Shown piece by piece: positions 11,833 to 23,132 of a stretch of DNA of 64,000 nucleotides. The stretch is from Symsagittifera roscoffensis (Eukaryota; Xenacoelomorpha; Acoela; Convolutidae), in contig NC_087062.1 of the NCBI RefSeq assembly GCF_963678635.1, positions 48,407,283 to 48,471,282 on the forward strand, in the 5' to 3' direction. The notes under the pieces are model-generated. The model had not been told where the DNA came from. It saw nothing but the letters and a program-made list of their open reading frames with translations, and ran no database searches. The position numbers and the translations under genes were made by a program. Positions within the stretch are counted from its first letter, which is position 1; each line of letters opens with the position of its first letter.

Positions 11833-14800
11833 ATGGAATTATGGAATAAATTTTTAATTTCTGGCGCCGACTCGGACATTAACCGTCAGTTTGTTGACTG
11901 TAACATTCTGGATGCAATTGCCGAAAAGTTTATCCAAAAAAAGTACGACAAGTTATCAAAGATTCTTGAAGAGATGCTCGCAGGGACGGATAAGTGGATC
12001 GTTTCTGATGTTCTTCGTCAGATATCTGTGCGGGGACAATCAAAAAAAGCTACAATTTTAGCAGTAAGTAACTCTTCACAAATTTATTGTTTTCAGTCAC
12101 CAAACATTCTTTACGTTGATTAATTCAACTTCAATTACGTTCAATTACGTTCATCTTTACGTTCAATTAAAATTCAACTTTCAATAAAATTTATATCCAA
12201 TTGGGACAACACAACACTGTTTAGGCTCGCGTAATGCAACTCGTAATTTTTCGTGGTTCAAGAGAAATGCCTTGGACCAAGACTCGGAAGGAGCTAGTAA
12301 AATGTTTCTTCGGTCCAATGTTCATACCTGACGAAGTTGATCCTTATAAAGCGCTCAAAGCAACCGAAACTTCATTTTCATTTGAACAGTGCGGCACTCA
12401 ACCAAACCTAACTCAAACATTGGAAGAGTCAAGACACGTTTCCAGGATAATGAAACGATCAAAATTTATGTCTATAACAGCTGACAACTCCCAACAACTA
12501 TGGGGACAAGTGCTGAAACTGATACGACAAAAAAAAACTCAAATAAGCACATTTGTTAAATTGATTCGACAATCCGCATTCAGCCGTAAAAAGACGTATT
12601 CTGGGTATAGAAAGAATGACACAAATGTCTTACGAGTTTTGGCGATGGAACTATTTTCTAAAAGAGGTTCAACGAAGGATTTTCAGTTTTGCTTGGGCAT
12701 CGCTTGTAAAACTGGAAACGTAGAAGAAGTGATCAACATTATCCGGAATAGACTACAACTGATTGGCCTCGGACATAATTTAGTACCCTCAATGAGAAAT
12801 GTCCAACGATCAACTGCAAGCCTTGTAAATCACTTTTTGGCTTTGTGCAAACCACAGAAGTCTTTCTCTGGATTCAGAACGGACTTGGTTGCATGTATAC
12901 AACTAGCTGTTTTTCTATTGTTTAAAACAGAAAACATCAACAACGTTAAAGTCGATATTTGGGGTGACGGTTGTGAAATTGGTGGCACAGAAGTTACGAG
13001 AATGGCTTTTAGACTACTTTCTGAAGATATTAGCGCCCAATCTGCTACGAGCGTCTTCTGCTTCGCAGGTACTCCTTTTTCTAAAATCATTTTAAAATCA
13101 TTTCTTCACAAGTTTTTTTCTCAACTTGAGATTAAAATGATTTTCTTAGCTTATCGAGGAAAAGACTCAAGGTTTGCGATGGAGTTGAACTTGGGACCGA
13201 GTGTTGTCGGATGTCAAGAGTCAGGGTGGTTATTCCAGCAAACAAATCAATTGAAAAATTTGGGAGCAAAATTGACGTACAGTGGAGATACCCCGTTTCT
13301 CCATCGACTGATACTGGGCTCCGGAAACGACCTGTCTACAGATTACCCTTCTAAGATGGCACTTTATGTTGAAGACGAACGTTTTCTATCTTCCCTTTGC
13401 GACAAAATAACTGGTCGAAGAACGGATGTAAAGATTCCATTTCGCACGAATATTCCTGAAACTTCTCCAGTTTTCCTTAATGACGTGAGATGCATTTGCC
13501 CAGATGCCACGCACATGCTCACTCGATGCGTTGAAAGTGACCTGAGAAAAATGGCTCAAAAAATTATCAACGACAAAAGTCCGTTCGAAATGGAGTTTCT
13601 TCACCGCTTTGAACAGAATCTGTCAAGTCGTGATGCCAAGAGACCCGTCTTCCAATTTACAAGAACTGCGAAAAATGCGCAACAAGTTGGAACTGTTGGA
13701 GCGGTATCGTTATCTGGAAGTGGTGCCTTAACTGTTATCGCGGACAAAGAGGAGTTGAAGGTATGCTAAATTACCATTTTAATGTATCCTCATAATTTCA
13801 ATTTTACAATGTTACAATTTACAATGTTACAATCTAGGATGCCAAGTTTGGAACAATAACCGACCTATATGATGGAGTGTGGTGCGATGAAATAGTTAGC
13901 GGTACCTCAGATAAAACCGTCGCAAATTCCATTGATGTCCTCAAAGTATTGCATCCAAATTTGTTCACAAAAGTGGACCCTAAAGCGAAAGGAAAACTTT
14001 CTATAACGACTCTGGATGCAAGCGAAATTTTGAGAAAAAGCTTGAACCGTTGTATTACTATCTTGAGAAGTTCTAAGGAGAGTTTTAACGTAATTGATTT
14101 CAATTTTTGGGCGGAAACCTACTATCAAACTTCTTTACTATTTTTCGCAGAACACGGACTGACGCCATACAAACTCAAGCTGGTGACTATTCCGCAAATT
14201 GTTGAAGGAAATTTCGTGGTGTCCCCGTGGAACCACATTTGCGAAGGTCTAGAAAAATCTAACCATCACGCCAGCAAAGATTTTCATACAAGAACAATGC
14301 GTGGAGGCAGAAAAATGTGTAATCATGATCCACTTTTTCTTGAAAGTTTTTTCTCTTTTTGCAAGCTCCTTCAACGTACTAAAGCAGAAAAAGAAGTGCC
14401 CGACGTTTTAGCGAATCTTACGAGTGTTTTCAACGTGTCATTAAGACAAACTTATCTGGAAATATGCATCGACGCAGTACCGAATCCTCGTATTGCTGTC
14501 GGAGAAGTGCGTGCGAAGAATAAGATGTTAACTGGGATGAGATTTTACGTACTGGGCTCGTTTGCTGGTACCCCTGCAGTTGATGGAGGAAACAGACACG
14601 TGCCTCGTCTAACAGCCCAACTTATGATGGAAAAGTGGATCAAGGAACATGGGGGTTCTGTTTACCGAAAAGACACAGCAGAGACTCTCTTATATTCACA
14701 CTCCAAAACCCCGCATTGTTACATAGTTTTGAGGGACGAAACCGATCTTTCAATTAGAACTATGCCAACGGAAGAAGTTGATGAATTCTACACGACGCTT

Positions 14801-15178
14801 AGAAAGGGCCAAACAAAAAAGAAAAAGATTCAAAGTGAAAGTGGAACTTCTGATTGTAACAGTGAAAATGGAGAGCGAAGAAACTCGAAAGGAATACGAA
14901 AAAAATCACAGGCAGCTTTAATTTGTGAGCTTTTTGCTGGAGGCGATTTTCAGTTCCTCAAAGCTCAATTTATTTTTGATACAATCAAATCTGGTTGTGT
15001 TCTTGATCCTGAAAACTATATTTTACAGCCAGGATCAAGTTTCAGAAAGATAAACGTCAATGATGTCCGCCCATTGTTAATGGATCAATGTGGAGGCAAA
15101 AAAACTGAAGAAAATGTTTCGGCCATTAGTTCACTGAGAAAATTTAGAAAATCCAAATGCGAAGAATCCGCTTTATAA
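11833..15178 (+). CDS. DDE-type transposase with C-terminal BRCT-like module (1035 aa, 3 exons)
   Basis: Exons 11833-12063, 12225-13760 and 13838-15178 join in phase 0 at GTAAGT/TTTAG and GTATGC/TCTAG introns and give an uninterrupted frame of 1035 codons ending TAA. The RNase H-fold transposase pattern is visible: VDIWGDGCEIGG (D321), YSGDTPFLHRLILGSGN (D432), CPDATHMLTRC (D504-x-x-H507, the C/DxxH signature of several eukaryotic superfamilies) and a likely catalytic Glu in HICEGLEKSNHH (E725 or E728). Residues about 815-895 (GMRFYVLGSF... KEHGGSVY) plus 960-985 (FIFDTIKSGCVLDPENYIL) look like a BRCT fold split by a Lys/Ser-rich insert (TKKKKI). It is the first gene inside the left TIR. Superfamily is not certain. 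The intact frame suggests recent activity. Confidence 0.8.
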
Positions 15179-15487
15179 ATTTTTCATTTGCCTTTCAGTT
15201 TTGTTATTATCTTAATTTCCACTAAAACTGTTTTCAAAAGTTGACAGTGACGTGCAATTTAGTTTTGTCCTTCCTAGTTTTGTCCATCAATAAAGATTAA
15301 TTACATCATATACATATTAATATATATCATACTACGATAGTATAATAGTTATAGTATCAATATTAGTATATATTAGTAATATTAGTATAATATTATAGTA
15401 TAATAGTATTCATATTTATCATATAATATATTATATACTCAGTCCAGTCTACAGTGGACTTCAAGTCCATGTAAGTTACTTCAAGTA
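15179..15487. other. AT-rich spacer after the transposase
   Basis: Contains the transposase 3' UTR with an AATAAA-type signal (CAATAAAG at about 15287-15294) and a long run of TATA/TAGTA low-complexity sequence. No gene seen. Confidence 0.5.
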
Positions 15488-15499
15488 TGATATATATAT

Positions 15500-15569
<70 letters not shown>
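15488..15569. repeat. (AT)n microsatellite abutting the assembly gap
   Basis: About 80 bases of almost pure AT dinucleotide that run directly into N at 15570. The gap is probably caused by this repeat. Confidence 0.95.
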
Positions 15570-15769
15570 NNNNNNNNNNNNNNNNNNNNNNNNNNNNNNN
15601 NNNNNNNNNNNNNNNNNNNNNNNNNNNNNNNNNNNNNNNNNNNNNNNNNNNNNNNNNNNNNNNNNNNNNNNNNNNNNNNNNNNNNNNNNNNNNNNNNNNN
15701 NNNNNNNNNNNNNNNNNNNNNNNNNNNNNNNNNNNNNNNNNNNNNNNNNNNNNNNNNNNNNNNNNNNNN
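15570..15769. other. Assembly gap, 200 N
   Basis: Exactly 200 N, which suggests a fixed-size or nominal gap. The true length of the transposon is therefore uncertain by an unknown amount. Confidence 0.99.
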
Positions 15770-16091
15770 CACTTGTCCAATGCTTTCTCTGTTACCATAG
15801 CAATAAATCCGTTTCTCTGAGAAAGTTTCTCTGAAACACGTGGCAGTGCATTGTTATTCACACACACGTTTAATTAGTCACATGAGCTTTGAAACGGCAG
15901 GAATAGTATATAACTTTCTCGTGTCTTTTCTCGTAACTTTCTTGTCGGCGAAAAGTTATTGATAACATTGTTTCAATTATTTTTCATTTATTCGTTTATC
16001 GCAGCGAAGATTATAATCCACCTTCAAACTTTCAAAGTTGAATTTAAATTCAACAATTGTTACAAGTTAAATTTCTTATTTTCAGTAAGAA
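15770..16091 (+). promoter_or_regulatory. Upstream region of the C2H2/JmjC gene
   Basis: No coding potential seen. A TTTTCAG acceptor-like site just before the ATG at 16092 allows for a 5' UTR intron. No promoter motif can be named with confidence. Confidence 0.3.
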
Positions 16092-17319
16092 ATGCCAAAT
16101 CGTCAGAGAAGAGAAACTGACAAAACCTGCAATGGTAAGTAATTATAATAATTAAGTGTAAATTAGAATGGTTAAACCATCATGATGATACATGAACTTC
16201 AGTTGAACTACAGTTATGATTGGTCTTAAACAAAATACACTTTGTGTTTTTGAGTGAATTTAAAGTTCATTTGATTGATTTTTTGATTGACAAAAACCTC
16301 TAGATTGCATTATAAAGAAAAATAAATTATTTAAATACTGAAATATTGACCGTCAAGTGTGACAATCATTGTCATGATACGGCCCGTATAACCGGGTTAT
16401 ACTAAATTACTGAAACCGTTTCGTGACCGTCACGAATCATTGTCGTGAATGAATTCGTAATTCACGACTTCGTGACGAATCACCGAAATCAACCATATTA
16501 GAACAACCGATATTTACAGGAAAATGGCATGCATGTAACCTGGTAATCAACAAAGCTTTTTATTGGTTTTTCCAGAAGCCAGTACTGTAATTAAATTACA
16601 TCATGTTATTAATCAATAATCATTCACATATTAGAATTTTGCTTCCATCATCCCATGATATATCAGTGATAAACTATAACTTTTTTTAGAATGTCGTAAA
16701 GTCTTTCACTCTACCGGCACGCTCAACCGCCACAGAAGACTAAACGTTTGCCGAGCTAAGCAGGTCAAACGGGGAGGAGGCATGCTCCGATGCATGTTTT
16801 GCGGTGTGCCCGAATCTTCTTGGTTCGCGGACATCTATGCAGTTGCTGAACATGCATTGAGTCCCTACTGCTGGAACAAAATCAGGAGCAATCGTGTACG
16901 AGGAGTTGAAGCAAATTTTCTGGCGCCAACACGAACAAACTTTGATGCAGTCGTGAGAACATGGAAAGGCTGCAAAAAAGCGTTTTCCCTGGCTGATAGA
17001 CGTCGAAGCAAGCAGTTTGAAGACGAAGAGTTTCGGTTTGGTAAGGTTTTGTTAGCCCTCAGGCCCTGGGTTGCTTTTGGCCAACTGAAAAAAAATAATT
17101 TTGCATTAAAAAATAACCGCTATTTTAGTGACTGAAATAAAATAAAATAATAAAATAATCAATTGCAACTTGAATGTTGAACATGATTTTCAACCAATTT
17201 TTTTTCTTAAGTAAGATTTTGGACTCCAAAACTTCGGAAGTCATAGTCAATATAGACAAGTTGTGTTTAGACATGGACGCAGTTGACTCCCAGGTGTTTT
17301 ATTTGCCCAGTCAACTTCA

Positions 17320-17600
17320 ACAAGCCAAAAAAAAATCAACGAGTTCTCCACTGGCAGGAACAGCACAAATGTTGCCAACAACATCCTGTTCAGTGAACCA
17401 AGAAAATGCTGAACTTCCACTGGAAGAGGAAGAAGAACCTTCAACGAGTTCTCCACAGGCAAGGAACAGCACAAATGTTGCCAACAACATCCTGTTCAGT
17501 GAACCAAGAAATTGCTGAACTTCCACTGGAAGAGGAAGAAGAACCTTCAACGAGTTCTACGAAAAGTCCGGGAACTGCACAGGAAAAGCTTCCTCTTGAA
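17320..17600 (+). repeat. Coding minisatellite (~110-bp unit) in the acidic linker
   Basis: A unit coding for STSSPLAGTAQMLPTT, then NQENAELPLEEEEEPSTSS, is repeated about 2.3 times head to tail. The second unit has one extra A (CAAGGAAC versus CAGGAAC near 17460), which shifts the frame so that the continuing reading is in the next frame. Such Glu/Pro/Ser/Thr linkers are usually disordered. It sits in exon 3 of the C2H2/JmjC gene. Confidence 0.75.
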
Positions 17601-17810
17601 GAGGAAGAATTGTTTTGAAACAGCTGAAGTTGACTCTGAAGTTGGGGGATGTCTTTAAGTTCAACTTGAATCTTCTTGATACAGAAGAACAGCAAAGTTC
17701 AACTGCAAACAAGGTAACATTGTTAATCATTAATCTCGAAAAATTCACAAAATTTTTTTTGAGCTTTTGAGAACGATAAAAAAATTGTAGGCCTGTGAAC
17801 TGTGAAAAAA

Positions 17811-18357
17811 TGAACTCCATTCTTCATTCAAGAAATATTATTCCCACTAAACGTGCCAAAATCCAGTACTTTTGAACAAATTTTTTCGAGCTTTTGAGAA
17901 CGATAAAAAAAGTTGTAGGCATTGGCCTGTGATAAAAATTGGCAATGTTTTGTCATTTGACACTGGATTCCGGGCCTCATGGCTAAAGGTTTGAACATGA
18001 ATTCCGAGATCAATTCCTTGCCTAGTTGACAGCATTCGAAAAGTGCCATGGATTCCGGAGAGATATTCATTAGGCCCGGAATCCATGGCACTTTTCGAAT
18101 GCCTGTCAACTATGCAAAAAAATTGATCTCGGAATTCATGTTCAAACCTTTAGCCATAAGGCCCGGAATTCAGTGTCAAATGACAAAAACATTGCCAATT
18201 TTTATCACAGGGCCAATGCCTACAACTTTTTTAACGTTTCTCAAAAGCTCGAAAAAATTTGTTCAAAAGTACAGGATTTTGGCACGTTTTAGTGAAAATA
18301 ATCATTATTTATGATAGAAATAGAAATATGATATTTCTTGAATGAAGAATGGAGTTA
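17811..18357. mobile_element. Foldback (MITE-like) element in an intron of the JmjC gene
   Basis: A palindrome with about 240-bp imperfect arms centred near 18065. The left arm starts CTCCATTCTTCATTCAAG and the right arm ends with its complement. The arms carry CCAAAATCC, GCATTGGCCTGTGATAAAA and the same GGATTCCGGG motif seen near the transposon ends. Related half-copies are at 21484-21965 and a short one at about 17745-17790. There is no coding capacity. It is probably a non-autonomous relative nested in the large element (inference). Confidence 0.8.
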
Positions 18358-20035
18358 ATTTTTTTTAAATGAAGTCACAGCGCTGGGTTCTTTGGGTTTT
18401 TTTCAAATGGGTTTGACTCACCCGGACAAAACTACCCACTTAATTCCTTTTTTCAGCAAGCAAAAACAGACTAGAGTGGATTCTAAGGCCGCTTCTATCT
18501 GGCCTTCTGTAAAGATAGGTCTTGCCGAGAGACTCACGAATATTGCATTTGAGGCAACTGGAGAGCTTCACGACTACCCAAGATTTTACGAAGAGGTGTT
18601 ATCCCTGCGTGAGTTTTCATTTTCGTAAAAAATGAAAAGTGTTTCACACAGAAAAAAATTATATTCACAGGTAAAAATCGCGAAATCGTTGGTAAGGACT
18701 GTTGAAGCGCGACATATCGAAAGTGCCCTTCAGGAAGCAGAGTTTTTGAACTCAGAATATGCTGTTTTTGTTCCTGACGCCTTTCGATTCAACGGCTTCA
18801 CGTCAAAAAGTGTCACAATCAGTCCTCGACAACCCAAACGTCGTGAAGCTTCTATTGGAAGGTTACAAAAAACCATTAACCCCTCCGCTCGTACGACTCG
18901 AATTTCAGGGTTAGTACTACTAACACTTTAGTACGCTTTCTTTTCAAAAGATTTTGCCAACAAAGGTTGCCAGTATAAAATTTTTATCATGACCGTCATT
19001 CATTCATTCACTGGAAGTTGAGGTTGAAATGTCTCTGGATGATTTTTCAAAATTTTTTCAATTCAATTTCTAATTTCTTACTAAGTTTATAGTATTGAAA
19101 CCATTCCAAGAACAAACATGGATAATTGATGGAAAAGAGGTGGATCAGTTGTTCAGAAAAAACACCTCCCATGTTTTACAACGACAAATCACATCAAAAA
19201 AGCTGCACATCAAAAAAAATCACAAAATTTACACCAACCGTCATTCCTATCGAGTAGTACCTCGCTGGGACACATTCATTCAAAAAAATTTGCCCCGCAG
19301 CATATCGGCCCAATAAAGAGTCCAACTTTCTTCTCATTTCTCAAGATGGCGCCTGTGACAATGTTCCACCAAGATTTTTTCCAGCACATCAGTCCTCTAT
19401 ATTCTACTGAAAGGATGTAAGACGTTTCTTCTTGATAGCCCCCGACGAGCATCAACCAGGATCTCTTCAACCAGTTTCCTGCAGCAGTCCCGAAGGAAAA
19501 TTTTTCTCCGGTTCCCATGAAGGCTTTGAAAAATGGGAGGGGTGCCAAGCTATCACGCTGAAAGCGCGACAAGGTTTAATCATGCCAGCGAATATGATTC
19601 ATATGGTGGAGACGACAGGCGTTTCTGTCGCCTATGGAGTTAACTTCATTTTCAAGAATCATCTTCGTCTGGCCGCTGATACCTTCAAGACAGAACGCGT
19701 TCAGAAAACAAAGTTCATTGAATGCTACCCTTCTTTCTCGTTCCTTGCGCTTACTCATATTGTCTCTCGAGTACAGTGAGTCGTTTAACATCTTTGAAAG
19801 TTTAACATCATGTTAAAGAGTCAACTGTGAAAATCTGTGGTTGAAGTTTATAATAATGTAACCTCAAAATCAATAACTGGAATAATATGACAAAATCTAT
19901 TTTTTTTGAAATTTTTTGAATTTGTTTTACAGAGATGGATCCGACGCAAATGTCGATGAGCTCGCGGCAATTTTTGACGTGTTTCAAATTCTGAAAAAAA
20001 AACGACTCATCGTTTTGCACAACATGTTTCCCTAG

Positions 20036-20325
20036 TAAAAGACCACGTACGTAACAAATTATGCTCAAGTTGAAAATATTGAATATTTTTTCACACAATT
20101 TTATTCATAACGTTTTGGTAAAACTTCTCTGAGTTTATGACAAAATTAATTTAATAATACTCAGTAATATTACTCATCAAGGCTTGATGTAACTTACATA
20201 TATATTCAATGTATATCAAGTATATCAATATTATTATTATTATATCAATATATACTATATATAGTATACTATATTTATAGTATAATGTTGAATATATTTT
20301 TTGATGTCATCCAGTATTGTTTTCC
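20036..20325 (+). other. Intron or 3' flank of the JmjC gene, AT-rich
   Basis: TATATCAATATTATTATT-type low complexity at 20200-20290 and a TTTTCCAG acceptor just before 20327. No coding potential seen. Confidence 0.4.
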
Positions 20326-20326
20326 A

Positions 20327-20500
20327 GGATAAATTACTTTGCAACTGGAAACTCTTCGAACCTGGGTAACAACTTCTCTAAGGTTGAACTTTTGGAAAAG
20401 CGAATCGAACTCATGATGATGATGAGGCAACATGATTGTGTCCTAGTCAGTCCAGCCCCAAGTCCAAACAAAAAGTTAAAGGCAAATCCTTCAACCTGAC
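20327..20500 (+). pseudogene. Possible last exon of the JmjC gene
   Basis: After a TTTTCCAG acceptor the frame reads INYFATGNSSNLGNN, a short Leu/Glu segment (KVELLEKRIELMMMM) and a basic tail SPNKKLKANPST before a TGA. A GTAAAA donor at 20036 would join it to the preceding exon, but the junction would create TAG. So either the gene stops at 20035 or this exon belongs to a variant or a mutated copy. The basic tail could be a nuclear-localisation segment. Confidence 0.4.
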
Positions 20501-21008
20501 AGCCGTTTATGCCAACCACTGTATATTGCTCAAAAAAATCTTCTGCTCCCTAGCGACCGCATTTAACGTGTTTCGAACATGAAACAATAACATTCGATGT
20601 GGAGTCCAATTTCTTCCAAATTCTGTGTAAATACGCCTTTTCAACTCCTTCGCGGTGCGCAGTTATCACTGTGAGTGACCGTCAAAGTGACTTTATGATG
20701 ATAATTTATAACTTACGTCATTGAATGACGTTATGATGATGATTATCATTATACCGTAATTTTTTTTCAGTACTGCTTGTACTGACACTGTCAAAAAAAC
20801 ATAGCTTAAAGCTCTTACTATGAGCCTCATGAGAAACATTTCCAATTGAAGTGTTTGCAAACAATTTGTTTTCTTTTCATTTAATAGAGAGAAAAAAATG
20901 ATTGCCAATTTTCGGATTTGAAAAAAGTTACATTGTCAAGGTTTGAAGTTTATGAAACTTTAATTGATCACATTCACGCGAAAACACTGAAACTTTGAAC
21001 TAGTTGAA
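20501..21008. other. Intergenic, no gene seen
   Basis: Lies between the plus-strand JmjC gene and the convergent minus-strand gene. ATGATGATGATTATCAT-like low complexity near 20693-20755. Nothing else recognisable. Confidence 0.4.
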
Positions 21009-23132
21009 CTAATAAAAATAATGGGGTTTTGACTGTTCTAAGTTGTGTGAAAAAAGAGTCCGATAGTCTTCTTCACTTGCGTAGTGGCCTGTGCACGTTT
21101 GAACGTTGCATCGTAAGTTGAAACTTGTGAATTCACGGTGTTCTGTAATCCTTAAATACTTTATAAGTGTATCATGAACACTGTCTTTTTGTGCGGGCAA
21201 TACATCCCACCTGCTACCCAACACAGAATCCCAAGATTTGTGGCAGCCTCGAATTCCTTCGGATATTGCTGCACTTAACTTGACCACTTCATTTTGGGAT
21301 TCTGTCGAAAAACCCATTATTTGTCTTGTTAGTTTGGTCGCGGGTCCAAGATTGAAAGTGATGGAGTTTTTGTCCCTAGCCAGTCCAACAGCACGTTTTA
21401 AGGCGGAAAACACCGCAAACGATAAATTGATTGGATATTAAATTGCATTGAAGTCACACGTTTCATGCTGAAATGTTACAAAGTTAGTCATGTGCCAAAA
21501 TCCTGTACGTTTGAATAAAAGTATTTGAGTTTTTGAAAACGATAAAAATTGTAGGCATTAGCCTGTGTTTTCACGTGCCAAAATCCTGTACTTTTGAACA
21601 AAAGTATTTCAGTTTTTGAAAACGATAAAAAAAATGTAGGCATTAGCCTGTGATAAAAATTGGCAATGTTTTGTCATTTGACACTGGATTCCGGGCCTTA
21701 TGGCTAAAGGTTTGAACATGAATTCCTAGTTCGTTTCTCAGTCGTAAGCATTGTAAAATTCCATGGAATCCGGGACGTGACAAATTCGGAATGTTTCAAA
21801 TGAAAACTGTAGACCTTAGCCTGTGATAAAAATTGGCAATGTTTTGTCATTTAACACTGGATTCCGGGCCTTATAGCTAAAGGTTTGAACATGAATTCCT
21901 AGTTTTATTTCTCAGTCGTAAGCATTGTTAAATTTCATGGAATCGGGGACAGTAAAAATTCGGAATGTTTCATTAAAAAAACTTTACCTTGATGTAGTCT
22001 TCACAAGCTAGCTGAACCAAGAGTGCAGGCATCCTTATAGAAATGTCCTCGTTATTTATGCATGTCAACTGTGCAAAGGCCTTTTTTGTCCTTCCTTCAA
22101 ACTCCAAGCTGTCTACTCTGCAATTTTCCCCTCCAGAGAAAGCAGTTGATCCAACCTGAGAAACAAAGAATTGAATTTTTAAACAAAATATTTTGATCGG
22201 GCGCTGAGACATATATTCCTAACTTTATGACATCTGAAAAAATCGCGGCACACACTTCCAATGCTTGTAATTATTTTGTTAACAAACCTTGAGGACACCG
22301 TTGGAACAAGGGACAAAGGTCAAAGGCACTATGTCTTCTGTGGCTTCGAGAAGTGTCAGCATGTCAATTTCTTTTTAGTCTTTTTTAGCTCTTTTTGTAG
22401 GATTACGTTGATGATTCTGAACCTCACATGGCTCCAAAACTAAAGTAGCCGTGTCACAAAAAGATGTCTGAAACAATTCACGATTTCAAACAGATTATGA
22501 ATGAAGTTTAAATATGTTTTTCAATTTCAGCTATTCAAAAAAACTTCTTTTGAAGTTGAACTTCTTTCCGAGTGATGTTTTCAAAGATGTTTTTCAAAGC
22601 GAATAAGTACCTCAGATGTAAGCGTATCTTCAAAGAGCCCTTGATTTCGAAGTTGATTTTTTTTTACAACCAATATGTTAGCCTCTGGTTCTTCTCGGGG
22701 GTTTTCATCGTGCTCCGAGTCCAAAATTCTCAATGTACATTCCCGTTTGAAAGGATCGTTGTACAGTACAACCCCTGTCATCAGAATGCATTTGTCAACG
22801 CAATCTGTTTCACAAGCAGCACAGAAAAAAACATCTGTATTGCGAGTTAAGCGTCTTGGGTTGAACAGAAGTGGATCTTTTTTGTTTCTTCTTTTAGCCC
22901 TATCTGGCTCTTCAACAACTTTGATTGTCTTGATTGTCCAATGTTTCATCCTCCGATTGTCGCGAAGGTCTTCTGGAATTGTTATCTGTACGGGTGGACC
23001 CTTCCATTCAGTCCATTTGACACTCACACCCCAGTTACTAATGAAACCCAGTATTCTAGCGGCTTCCCAAATGTACGTCACTTCATCAAGAACTTGCACT
23101 TCTTCTTTTTCCTTGAACAATGATGGAAGCAT
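21009..23132 (-). pseudogene. Unknown minus-strand cargo gene, possibly a chromatin reader (~4 exons)
   Basis: Exons on the minus strand: 23132-22611 (174 codons), 22467-22288, 22155-21988 and a terminal frame about 21413-21009. Introns between the first three are GT-AG and all in phase 0, which is strong evidence for a real gene. The N-terminus has EEVQVLDEVTYIWEAARILG then VSVKWTEWKGPPVQITIP, which resembles an SH3-fold/Tudor-type module, followed by FFCAACETDCVDKC, a Cys cluster that might bind metal. I do not recognise the family. An in-frame TAA lies at 22377-22375 in exon 2, and the acceptor of the last exon could not be found because repeat copies fill that intron. It is divergent from the SET gene and convergent with the JmjC gene. 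Confidence 0.6.
21484..21965. repeat. Partial copies of the foldback family
   Basis: Three direct partial copies (about 21484-21573, 21574-21735 and 21790-21965) of one arm of the 17811-18357 foldback: CCAAAATCCTGTAC, GCATTAGCCTGTGATAAAA, CACTGGATTCCGGGCC. They lie in an intron of the minus-strand gene. The second and third share over 100 bases with each other. Confidence 0.8.

Larger units (their letters stand above)
16092..20035 (+). pseudogene. C2H2 zinc-finger / JmjC (KDM2/KDM7-like) cargo gene, frame disrupted
   Basis: Likely exons: 16092-16134, 16690-17040, about 17212-17713, 18457-18608, 18671-18909, 19093-19775 and 19933-20035. Exons 1 and 2 join to a C2H2-type finger (TCNECRKVFHSTGTLNRH followed by Cys) and then CMFCGVPESSW. 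The third is acidic and repetitive. The JmjC part keeps all three expected iron ligands: FHQDF (His and Asp, 19367-19375) and MIHMV (His, 19600-19602), with LKGCKTF and AYGVNFIF at the family positions; the C-terminal half resembles KDM2/KDM7 Fe(II)/2-oxoglutarate histone demethylases. Frames shift near 17040, 17460, 17610, 18671 and at several points in 19300-19440, often at homopolymers. So it is either decayed or the assembly has indels. One gene or two cannot be settled without a transcript. Confidence 0.65.

Noticed and set aside
12830-14128. Minus-strand frames of 72-89 codons opposite the transposase
   Set aside because: They are antisense shadows of a plus-strand gene with consistent splice phases and recognisable motifs.
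15476-15867. Frames of 98-120 codons spanning the N gap
   Set aside because: They consist of Ile-Tyr repeats from the AT microsatellite plus untranslated N.
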